Shown piece after piece: positions 32,233 through 41,517 of a stretch of DNA of 64,000 nt. Every line of letters begins with the position of its first letter. The first letter of the stretch is position 1. The notes below the pieces were generated by a model. It saw only the letters and a list, made by a program, of their open reading frames with translations. It did no database searches and was not told the DNA's origin. The stretch is from Epiperipatus broadwayi (Eukaryota > Onychophora > Udeonychophora > Euonychophora > Peripatidae), in NCBI GenBank assembly GCA_028023455.1, contig JAQFVV010006650.1, positions 487,185-551,184 on the forward strand, written 5' to 3'. Position numbers and translations under genes: made by a program.

Positions 32233-33640
32233 CGGTCAAAATCTTTACTTTTAGGATTTGCATATTTTATTATTATTAAAATGCAGAGAAAAAATCTAAA
32301 TTGGGGCATAATATTTGCAAAATATTTTTAGCTTTGTTTCATATAACCTAATTCAAATACTGGATCCAAGCTCACAAATAGTAAAAAATGCAGATAATTC
32401 ATGATATACATTTATGCAACCACAATCTATTTTGAAATTACCATTTATGTTACTTTCAATAATAATTTTTCCTTATATTTTTTATCAAATATAAATTCAA
32501 ATAATAATTAAAAAATATGTATAAAAACAATAATTATAAAATATGTAGAAATAAAGACTTACCATCGGCCCTCAATAATGTTATCTTCAAAGTACATTGG
32601 TAAAAGAGTTCTATTTTTTTTCAATGTACTTTTTATGAATCTTGTTACTTCCATAATACTAAAGAAACTAAGAGAAAAAACAAAAAAAATTCAATTTAGT
32701 TAATCACAAAAATTATTATAAAATTTTTATTTTTCAACCTACAAAAATAAAACTTACCTTTATGGAAACCTAGGAAGAATGACAGAAATAGTGATGTAAA
32801 AAGCACATGCATAGACTGCATAGATTTTCATTAATCTTAAGCAAAACCAGATGTTTATAATTTAAAATATTGTGTGCACTTAATGAATAAGTTAAAATAA
32901 ACTTCCTGAAATTGTGCCATTCTTGTATTAAAATTTCCTCAAAGCTTCTAATTATAAAATTGAGTTTTTAATTGAACTTAACATAAAAGTATGACAACTT
33001 AGTACTTGCCTAGCCAAGCATTGTGGACTGTAGATATATGAAATTAATAATTTTACAATGTTTTAATAAAAAAATAGTAGTTATAAAAAATTAACACTAT
33101 CAATGATGCCATCAGAATTTGTAACTGATGAACAGAGAATGTGAGCCCCAAAAACAACAGTAAACTGACCTTTTATACCTCCTTTTCTAACAAGTATCGA
33201 TATTAATTAAATCCTCCCCATCAATCATCAGTGTCCTCTTAATTAAAATATGTGATTTAAAACATGTAACTAATTACCAAACATTACATAACTGATGAAA
33301 TACATGTTATTATTAACATGGTCACAGTCAAATAAAAAAAAAATAAGTGAACCTTGTTAATTAAAGATTTCATTTCAATAAAAATTTTATTAACAATAAA
33401 TAGTGATTACATACTAATAAAGGATAAATAAATGAATAAATTGTACAATAATATGATTATATAATGTTCTATATGTCATCTGGCTAGATTATTTTATGAG
33501 AGCATAATGTTATACTCTTATGTGGTTAGGTATAGTGAAGAGATTCTAAGAACTTGTTTAATGGTATTAGCATTTTTAATATAAACATGAATATTCTCTT
33601 TTATAAATGACTATTCTATAATGCTGGGTAGGTGGGAATT
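32229..33640. other. AT-rich DNA, no gene seen
   Basis: No supportable coding or RNA feature. The last few hundred bases may include the 3' untranslated end of the LINE that follows, but no tail could be identified. Confidence 0.45.
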
Positions 33641-33645
33641 GATAA

Positions 33646-36600
33646 TCAGGAAAAGGAAAGAGCAATTAAAGACCAGGTGTCAGCAACAACTTTACTGGAC
33701 GCAAGGAGCTGGTCACGTTTCTTGATTTTTTTGAGCGTTTGATAAAACAATGGTATGATTTGTGGCGGGGATAATTCCATGAGACTTTTGCATCTCACTA
33801 TCCATATGGAATAAAGGACAAAAGTAGAAAGCCTTATTATTGAAAAAATTCCAATATGAATGGCATTTTCAAGTGAGAAAATCATATCAGGTCATATGTT
33901 GGAATTGATTATAATTATATCTTTCAGAGTTTTAAGTCTTGGGTACCGGTGTATAATATGGTCTATGGTTTCATCTTCATGAGCACACAGACCACATATA
34001 GTGTAAATGCTGGTAAAACCTCTTCGGTAATAAAGAAACCAATTCGTGGGTAGCGCATTAAGATTTATTTTAATGATTAAGTCAAGAAATTTGGGTTCCA
34101 GACTCCATCTTTTGAAGTGTGTAATGAGTCTTTGGTTGGTTACTTTTAGGCTGGTTTTAATGGGTTGTTGATTATAGTTGATTATATTGTATGCTTCCCA
34201 TAAGGTGATTTTTTGGTTAAGGTTAAAGGGTATTATCAGGTTATAAAGTTGTAGTTGTTGTATTAGGGATGCTATCCATGAACTGGAAGAGGGTGGAGGA
34301 CAATCTGTCAGTGTAATTTTTTTAAAAATGTTAGAGTATCTGCAGGAGAGGATCAGTTTATGTAGAGTGTTGTGGGTTTTCTGTAAAATGATTGCTTGTA
34401 TTGAGTGGAATGACAGTCCATTGAACCTGCATGGTCATTGGATACCTCGCAAGCTAATAGCAACTGTCCTTCCTCTCCAGAGAAGTTTGGTGCATAATCG
34501 GTTAATTTTATTTTGAAACTGTTTAGACATTTTAACGAATGGATGATAATATGAGATTTTTGGCATTATGATCATGTTGAGGAGGCCAACCTTTCCATAT
34601 AATGAAAGCTATACTCTAGAGAGTGAAGTGGTGATCGCTTCAGTTGAATGGAGGATTGCATCTTGAATCTCTCTTGCCATTGCAGTTGGAGTTTTGTAGA
34701 TTTGAAAACCTAGGTATCTTTGGGGTTTTGCAGAAAAGGGAGAGTTAATTTGTTTACCAGACATTATATTCCAGATGGAAGATTTGTTAAAAGTTATTTG
34801 TAGGCCAAGTTTCGCTGTATTTCTGTTTAATATGTTCATGAGATGAGGAAGGTATTTAATGGTGGGAAGCACAACCATGATGTCATCTATATATGCAAAT
34901 ACATTGAAGTTTTTATTGAGAGATGAAAGGAAAATTCCAGGGAGGTTTTTTTCTATATCCATCAGAAGAGGGTTGATGTATGCTGTGAAGAAAAGGGCAC
35001 TGAGTGGGGATCCTTGAGGGATCGACTTGTATGGCTTGAAGCCTGGTGTGATCTTGCCATCAACGAGAGAGAAAAATCTCTCTGTTGTTGAGCAGATTGC
35101 TGACCATCTGTACAATTCCAGCTGGAATGTCGCATTCCAACAGAATATCCAGAAGGATGTTTATCTGGACTGAATCAAATGCTGCCGCAACTTCCAGCTG
35201 GACAGCAATAGGTTTTGATTTACAATGTCCTCTGATGTAATTGAACAGTGCAGATACATTGGACATAGCATGAGAGGTTGATGATCCCTTTTTTCCGTAT
35301 TGGTTTGACGAGATATGGCTAAGTATTTGAGTTTGGATTTGATCTTTAATGACTGTCTCAATTATCTTGATAAGCAATGGGATCATGGAAATTGGTCGGA
35401 TACTGTTAATGTCATTTAGTGGTTTTGCCTTTTTAATAAAAGGCACGAGTGCCGCTGGGTAAAGATCTGTTAGGTTACTGTTGCTGGAGGCTAGGTGATC
35501 AATCATTTTTTTTAATAATTGGCACAGTGAATTGACTGAGGTGTTTGAAAAGGAAAATTGGGATGCCATGAAGGCCAGGATGAACACCGTCAGGGAGAGA
35601 TGTTATCTTCTTTTTGATTTGGATTTCCATGATGCCATGTTCTCTGGGGTCACCAGCATTCAACCAGCTGTTTATAGAAGGAGCTCCATCTTTTTGCATT
35701 AATTGGCAGAATTGTTTGCTGATGTGCTGCATCATTGGAAAGCCAATAAGATTGGTTCCATTAGTATTAATGGATAAGGGAGTGATTTGTTTTTTATTGT
35801 ATCCCAGTGCCCATCTGAGATAGTCTCTCGTCCAGCAGTGTTGTTGTGCTAAGAAACATTTGGCTCTTCTGATGGATATATATTCTTCAAGGGACTTTTG
35901 CTTGATTTTGTAGAGATTTTTTAAGGAAGATAATTTTTTCTGTATTTGAGAAATTTTGCTGTGATGCTTGAAGTTGTATATTAATGTCTGTTAGGTCATT
36001 TAGAAGGCCATTAGGTCCTTTGATTTTCCTGGTGTGGTGATTTAATATGGACTGAAGTATATTCCAATGAAGGAAAACCAGCCCTCCTCAGCAGGCAGGG
36101 AAAGGATGTTTATTTTCTGGAAAAGGATGTATGCCTCAGACACTATCGCTTCGGTCATATTTGATTGGGTGATCATGCGCATGGTTTTACCAGGTCCATC
36201 AATAGGTGTAGGGATTGCAATAGGTGTAAGTTGTAAGATTAGAGCCATATGATCAGAGAAAGCAACAGGGGCCAAGGCTGCATCAAGGTTGAAATGGAGA
36301 TCTGGGTGTAGAAAACCAAATCAATCAGGGACTTTTTAGTTTTAGTATACAAAGAGTAGGCTTCAGGAGGGAAGAAACCCTTTCCACACATTAATCTGTG
36401 ATTTATTAGATGCAAAAATTTCTTGTTGAAGTCATTGTATGTAGTGTTAAAGTCTCCCAGAAGAATAGTAGGAGAGGCTCTGTTAGCGTTGATGGCATTT
36501 AGGATATGGATTATTTTTAGATATTGTGAGGTGTCTTTGGCTGTATATATATATAAGATATGATGATCGAATAACCCCAATAGTCTATTTCTATGACAAT

Positions 36601-36879
36601 AATATTGGCATCTAAAAATAGAATGCTAAAACTGTTTGGTGGAGTTGACTTGCTAAGAAGAATACCGACTCCACCTGAAGCAGAATGGCCTATGGAAAAT
36701 CTAGTAAATCCAAGAGCTGAGAGAAGAGATAATATTTTATGATCAGTCTTATGGTGATATTTAGTTTCACCCATAAGAAGTATATGAGGGGAGCAGAGCG
36801 AGAGCCAGTTTTTAATAGCTAGAACTCTATCAATTGAGTTGATGCTGCGAATATTAATGCCAGCAATTTTGCAGAACAT
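33646..36879 (-). pseudogene. LINE ORF2 endonuclease/reverse transcriptase, broken
   Basis: The frame is split by frameshifts over 36879-36517, 36580-36239, 35735-35499, 35587-35060, 35115-34609 and 33885-33646. The endonuclease begins KIAGINIRSIN, continues with GETKYH, GGVGILLS and LLGDFNTTY (near 36440-36470), and has LIDLVFY near 36310. Reverse transcriptase motifs are SIRPISMIPLL (near 35390), QYGKKGSSTSHAM (near 35290), AAAFDSVQ (near 35170), IPQGSPLSALFF (near 35010) and the catalytic FAYIDDI (34870-34910), where both aspartates are intact. The C-terminal part has CGLCAHEDETIDH (near 33960-34000), a Cys/His motif usual in this group. In life it would nick DNA and reverse-transcribe the element RNA. 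The catalytic boxes are intact but the frame is broken. Confidence 0.85.
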
Positions 36880-36885
36880 GATAGA

Positions 36886-37320
36886 TTAATCCAAACCGTC
36901 CTCAGCAAAGTGTACAAAGTCAATGTGGGGCATCTCCATGTTAATGAGTTCTGATGTTGTTTGGAAATCAGAGTCTTGTGATTGAACTTGTGGATGGATT
37001 GGTGATATATTTGTTGGTTGAGGAAACACATCCATGAAGTCTTCGGTGTCTGATGAAGTAGTGTAATCTGTCTGAGATTTTTCAGATGGATCAATGGTAT
37101 CAATGGTTATAGGAAGCATGGTTTTCCTCTTTTTTTTTATGGATTTGTGAAGCTTTGTGCTGGATATATCTGAGATTTGTTTGCTAGTGGGTGGTGGTGA
37201 ATAATGTATTGGATGGGAGCTGTCATCATCAAAGCTAGATTTATCTGAGCGAATTGATTTTCTTTTAATTTTCTTATTTGTATTTTGGGTATTTGTTGTG
37301 TTGGTTTTTAATTATTTACA
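36886..37320 (-). pseudogene. LINE ORF1 C-terminal fragment
   Basis: An open frame ending in a stop seven bases before the first Met of ORF2. It is hydrophilic and low in hydrophobic residues, with basic KIKRKS and KKKRK segments followed by a Ser/Asp/Pro-rich tail. By position it is the end of the nucleic-acid-binding ORF1 protein. The CCHC knuckles expected further upstream are lost with the truncation, but one is visible in the related element near 60.7 kb. Confidence 0.65.
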
Positions 37321-37405
37321 ATTATTACTTAAGATAAAATTATTACCTATTTGTTGTGTTGGTTTTTAATTATTTACAATTATTACTTAAGATAAAATTA
37401 TTACC
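37290..37405. repeat. 58-bp tandem duplication
   Basis: TATTTGTTGTGTTGGTTTTT starts at 37290 and again at 37348, and the two 58-bp copies appear identical. The block straddles the truncated 5' edge of the LINE, so it may have formed during or after insertion. Confidence 0.95.
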
Positions 37406-38089
37406 ATTTTTTATATTTAAACTTATCAAAAGTATTAAAATATCATTTAACCCATAATTGACTGAAATTTATGTTAATTTTTTTAAACACTGATATTTAA
37501 AAGTAATTATTCTAACATTTAAAAGTAAGAAAATGAACTAAAAATGCTTGTGTGCACTCCAATTTATCATGAATACAAACGTTCAAAACAGTTTTATTTA
37601 AAGTAACTTTATTTAATGGTAATTAGTCTACTGAACTTTAATAACTTTGACGGCAAATAAATTATATTTTTAAATATTTAGTACACAGAAATATTTTAAT
37701 AAGGCTATCATTTATAATAAACTACTTAAATAACTGATTTTAAATGCTTATAATGACATTATTAAATTTTATCTAGCCTTACTTCCTATAGGCTATACAG
37801 CTAAATATATTTCTTTTTATTGTTTTAAACATCTTTGCCTCACATTAGCTTTACTATTATAATAATATTTTATTTTTAAGTAACTTTTCAATTTATAAAA
37901 TATTAAGTTGTTTGCAATAATATTGATTAATAAAAATAAAATATTGCTAGACAAAGTGGATATCACTACTTGCAAGTTAAATATTATTACTCTTATTTTA
38001 TTTTTTAGAGAAAAATAGCACAAATTCTTTACATAGAATGCTTAATAAAGCTATGTGTAGTGGCACAGGGTCAATATATATATATATAT
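37406..38089. other. AT-rich DNA, no gene seen
   Basis: Unremarkable AT-rich sequence that ends in a short (AT)n run at 38074-38088, where the hammerhead satellite starts. Confidence 0.5.
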
Positions 38090-38226
38090 GATAAACAAAA
38101 ATGCAAGTTAAAAAACTTGCTAACGCTTGTATTTATGTCCACAGATGGCGTTCTACCAAAAACACCGATCAAGCGTATGTTCTGTTTACATAAACGTCAG
38201 AGTAGCATTCACTATCTCTAACTATA

Positions 38227-38284
38227 ATTCCACATTTAGATCATGATTTCAAGCTATTTGCTATCGTCAGTGAAAGACAGGAAT
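38227..38284 (-). ncRNA. Hammerhead ribozyme, array unit 1 (stem I variant)
   Basis: The minus-strand core CTGACGA (38264-38270), GAAA and ATC cleavage triplet are intact. One strand of stem I has changed (TAAATG instead of TGAAAG), which breaks two pairs of the inner stem. Probably weakened. Confidence 0.7.
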
Positions 38285-38629
38285 AAAGAAACTAGATCTA
38301 AATACAAACTCTGAGCGTTTATGAAACAATTTTTATTCAGCTTGCAAGCGTGAATTTTTTAGACACGTAATGTCTTCAAACTCAGCATAGGAAACCAGAT
38401 AGCTATATGGGTCTGATCTCAGTTCAGCATCACCACATAGTAGAAGCCTCTGCAATCTATATCATTGCAAGAAAGACCTCAAAGGTACATTTATGATAAA
38501 CAAAAATGCAAGTTAAAAAACTTGCTAACGCTTGTATTTATGTCCACAGATGGCGTTCTACCCAAAACACCGATCAAGCGTATGTTCTGTTTACATAAAC
38601 GTCAGTAGCATTCACTATCTCTAAGTATA

Positions 38630-38687
38630 ATTCCACTTTCAGATCATGATTTCAAGCTATTTGCTATCGTCAGTGAAAGACAGGAAT
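38630..38687 (-). ncRNA. Hammerhead ribozyme, array unit 2
   Basis: The minus-strand motif is complete. Stem I CTTTCA/TGAAAG has an internal loop and an outer ATTCC/GGAAT helix. The core is CTGACGA, then a short stem II, GAAA, a three-pair stem III and ATC at the cleavage site. Confidence 0.8.
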
Positions 38688-39034
38688 AAAGAAACTAGAT
38701 CTAAATACAAACTCTGAGGGTTTATGAAACAATTTCTATTCAGCTTGCAAGCGTGAATTTTTTAGACACGTAATGTCTTCAAACTCAGAATAGCAAACCA
38801 GATAGCTATATGGGTCTGATCTCAGTTCAGCATCACCACATAGTAGAAGCCTCTGCAATCTATATCATTGCAAGAAAGACCTCAAAGGTACATTTATGAT
38901 AAACAAAAATGCAAGTTAAAAAACTTGCTAATGCTTGTATTTATGTCCACAGATGGCGTTCTACCAAAAACACCGATCAAGCATATGTTCCGTTTACATA
39001 AATGTCAGAGTAGCATTCACTATCTCTAACTATA

Positions 39035-39076
39035 ATTCCACTTTGCTATTTGCTATCGTCAGTGAAAGACAGGAAT
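39035..39076 (-). pseudogene. Hammerhead remnant, 16-bp core deletion, unit 3
   Basis: Compared with the neighbouring units, 16 bp are missing. These hold the GAAA strand, stem III and the cleavage site, and the stem I and CTGACGA strands remain. This unit cannot cleave. Confidence 0.85.
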
Positions 39077-39298
39077 AAAGAAACTAGATCTAAATACAAA
39101 CTCTGAGCGTTTATGAAACAATTTCTATTAAGCTTGCAAGCGTGAATTTTTTAGACACATAATGTCTTCAAACTCAGAATAGCAAACCAGATAGCTATAT
39201 GGGTCTGATCTCAGTTCAGCATCACCACATAGTAGAAGCCTCTGCAATCTATATCATTGCAAGAAAGACCTCAAATGTACATTTATGATAAACAAAAA

Positions 39299-39334
39299 TG
39301 CAAATAGCTTGAAATCATGATCTGAAAGTGGAAT
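39299..39334 (+). pseudogene. Half hammerhead at the array inversion point
   Basis: Plus-strand sequence from the loop of stem II through GAAA, stem III and the 3' strand of stem I is present. The 5' strand of stem I and the CTGANGA core are absent because the array switches orientation exactly here. Inactive. Confidence 0.85.
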
Positions 39335-39681
39335 TATAGTTAGAGATAGTGAATGCTACTCTGATGTTTATGTAAACAGAACATACGCTTGATCGGTGTT
39401 TTTGGTAGAATGCCATCTGTGGACATAAATACAAGCGTTAGCAAGTTTTTTAACTTGCATTTTTGTTTATAATAAATGTACCTTTGAGGTCTTTCTTGCA
39501 ATGATATAGATTGCAGAGGCTTCTACTATGTGGTGATGCTGAACTGAGATCAGACCCATATAGCTATCTGGATTGCTATGCTGAGTTTGAAGACATTACG
39601 TGTCTAAAAAATTCACGCATGCAAGCTGAATAGAAATTGTTTCATAAACGCTCAGAGTTTGTATTTAGATCTAGTTTCTTT

Positions 39682-39739
39682 ATTCCTGTCTTTCACTGAT
39701 GATAGCAAATAGCTTGAAATCATGATCTGAAAGTGGAAT
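39682..39739 (+). ncRNA. Type I hammerhead ribozyme, canonical core
   Basis: Outer stem I is ATTCC (39682-39686) with GGAAT (39735-39739). The internal loop is TGT against T. Inner stem I is CTTTCA (39690-39695) with TGAAAG (39728-39733). The core CTGATGA is at 39696-39702. Stem II is AGC/GCT with loop AAATA. GAAA lies at 39716-39719. Stem III is three pairs (ATC with GAT) and a two-base loop. C17 is 39727, with cleavage predicted after it. The first position of stem II is T opposite T rather than the usual G-C, which may slow the reaction. All invariant core positions are present. Confidence 0.82.
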
Positions 39740-40086
39740 TATAGTTAGAGATAGTGAAGGCTACTCTGATATTTATTTAAACAGAACATACGCTTGATCG
39801 GTGTTTTTGGTAGAACGCCATCTGTGGACATAAATACAAGCGTTAGCAAGTTTTTTAACTTGCATTTTTGTTTATCATAAATGTACCTTTGAGGTCTTTC
39901 TTGCAATGATATAGATTGCAGAGGCTTCTACTATGTGGTGATGCTGAACTGATATCAGACCCATATAGCTATCTGGTTTGCTATGCTGAGTTTGAAGACA
40001 TTACGTATCTAAAAAATTCACGCTTGCAAGCTGAATAGAAATTGTTTCATAAACGCTCAGTGTTTGTATTTAGATCTAGTATCTTT

Positions 40087-40144
40087 ATTCCTGTCTTTCA
40101 CTGACTATAGCAAATAGCTTGAAATCATGATCTGAAAGTGGAAT
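40087..40144 (+). pseudogene. Hammerhead ribozyme with core mutation
   Basis: The stems are as in the neighbouring units, but the core reads CTGACTA. The invariant guanine at position 8, which takes part in catalysis, is replaced. Predicted inactive by a single base change. Confidence 0.78.
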
Positions 40145-40491
40145 TATAGTTAGAGATAGTGAATGCTACTCTGACGTTTATGTAAACAGAACATACTCTT
40201 GATCGGTGTTTTTGGTAGAATGCCATCTGTGGACATATATACAAGCCTTAGCAAGTTTTTTAACTTGCATTTTTGTTTATCATAAATGTACCGTTGAGGT
40301 CTTTCTTGCAATGATATAGATTGCAGAGGCTTCTACTATGTGGTGATGCTGAACTGAGATCAGACCCATATAGCTATCTGGTTTGCTATGCTGAGTTTGA
40401 AGACATTACGTGTCTAAAAAATTCACGCTTGCAAGCTGAATAGAAATTGTTTCATAAACGCTCAAAGTTTGTATTTAGATCTAGTTTCTTT

Positions 40492-40549
40492 ATTCCTGTC
40501 TTTCACTGACGATAGCAAATAGCTTGAAATCATGATCTGAAAGTGGAAT
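40492..40549 (+). ncRNA. Type I hammerhead ribozyme, array unit
   Basis: A complete motif exactly 405 bp after the previous one. It has core CTGACGA, GAAA, stem III with ATC triplet, and both halves of stem I. Confidence 0.82.
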
Positions 40550-40896
40550 TATAGTTAGAGATAGTGAATGCTACTCTGACGTTTATGTAAACAGAACATA
40601 TGCTTGATCGGTGTTTTTGGTAGAACGCCATCTGTGGACATAAATACAAGCGTTAGCAAGTTTTTTAACTTGCATTTTTGTTTATCATAAATGTACCTTT
40701 GAGGTCTTTCTTGCAATGATATAGATTGCAGAGGCTTCTACTATGTGGTGATGCTGAACTGAGATCAGACCCATATAGCTATCTGGTTTGCTATGCTGAG
40801 TTTGAAGACATTACGTGTCTAAAAAATTCACGCTTGCAAGCTGAATAGAAATTGTTTCATAAATGCTCAGAGTTTGTAATTAGATCTAGTTTCTTT

Positions 40897-40954
40897 ATTC
40901 CTGTCTTTCACTGACGATAGCAAATAGCTTGAAATCATTATCTGAAAGTGGAAT
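40897..40954 (+). ncRNA. Hammerhead ribozyme, stem III variant
   Basis: The core CTGACGA and GAAA are intact. In stem III one guanine has become T (CATTATC), which breaks one of the three stem III pairs. Activity may be reduced. Confidence 0.75.
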
Positions 40955-41301
40955 TATAGTTAGAGATAGTGAATGCTACTCTGATGTTTATGTAAACAGA
41001 ACATACGCTTGATCGGTGTTTTTGGTAGAACGCCATCTGTGGACATAAATACAAGCGTTAGCAAGTTTTTTAACTTGCATTTTTGTTTATCATAAATGTA
41101 CCTTTGAGGTCTTTCTTGCAATGATATAGATTGCAGAGGCTTCTACTATGTGGTGATGCTGAACTGAGATCAGACCCATATAGCTATCTGGTTTGCTATG
41201 CTGAGTTTGAAGACATTACATGTCTAAAAAATTCACGCTTGCAAGCTTAATAGAAATTGTTTCATAAACGCTCAGAGTTTGTATTTAGATCTAGTTTCTT
41301 T

Positions 41302-41359
41302 ATTCCTGTCTTTCACTGACGATAGCAAATAGCTTGAAATCATGATCTGAAAGTGGAAT
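41302..41359 (+). ncRNA. Type I hammerhead ribozyme, last array unit
   Basis: A complete motif, 405 bp after the previous copy, with core CTGACGA, GAAA, palindromic stem III, ATC triplet and full stem I. The unit is cut off 90 bp downstream at an AT run. Confidence 0.82.
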
Positions 41360-41448
41360 TATAGTTAGAGATAGTGAATGCTACTCTGACGTTTATGTAA
41401 ACAGAACATATGCTTGATCGGTGTTTTTGGTAGAACACCATCTGTGGA

Positions 41449-41517
41449 TATATATATATATATATAATAAGGTTTGATATCTGTATTCGTTTCACAATAT
41501 ATGTAATATATATATAT
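41449..41517. repeat. (AT)n and a piece of Penelope flank
   Basis: After a short AT run, 41471-41508 repeats the sequence found at 26210-26248, left of the Penelope palindrome (landmarks TTTGATATCTGTATTCG and CACAATATATGTAATAT). It then passes into AT repeats, in which the LTR element is inserted. Confidence 0.85.

Larger units (their letters stand above)
33640..37320 (-). mobile_element. I/Jockey-like non-LTR retrotransposon, 5' truncated
   Basis: A two-ORF LINE reading right to left. It contains the end of ORF1 (37320-36886), then ORF2 with an APE endonuclease (36879 to about 36240), a reverse transcriptase (about 35735-34600) and a C-terminal zinc-finger-like segment (about 34030-33930). 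The right edge is cut inside ORF1 where a 58-bp tandem repeat begins. The open segments are long and motifs are well kept, so this is a more recent copy than the relative at 57-61 kb, but at least five frame breaks make it inactive. The clade (I, Jockey, R1 or near relatives) was not resolved by eye. Confidence 0.85.
38090..41448. repeat. 405-bp hammerhead satellite array with inversion
   Basis: Three units lie in minus orientation: 38090-38494 (405 bp), 38495-38897 (403 bp) and 38898-39286 (389 bp). After about 15 bp of a fourth, the array flips near 39300. Plus orientation follows, with a partial unit to 39471, full units at 39472-39876, 39877-40281, 40282-40686 and 40687-41091 (405 bp each), and a partial unit to 41448. 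The units are very similar, so the array is young or homogenised. Each complete unit has a hammerhead motif, a CATATAGCTATCTGG block and a small inverted repeat (GCAAGTTTTTTAACTTGC). No unit encodes a protein. Both array ends abut (AT)n. Size, tandem layout and ribozyme type fit metazoan retrozymes or ribozyme-bearing satellites. The family itself is not one I can name. Confidence 0.9.

Noticed and set aside
36067-36252. Plus-strand frames at 34328-34516, 35614-35823 and 36067-36252
   Set aside because: They are antisense to the LINE ORF2, whose minus-strand frames carry the endonuclease and reverse transcriptase motifs.
38090-41448. CRISPR-like array
   Set aside because: The repeats are 405-bp head-to-tail units without unique spacers, and the genome is clearly eukaryotic.
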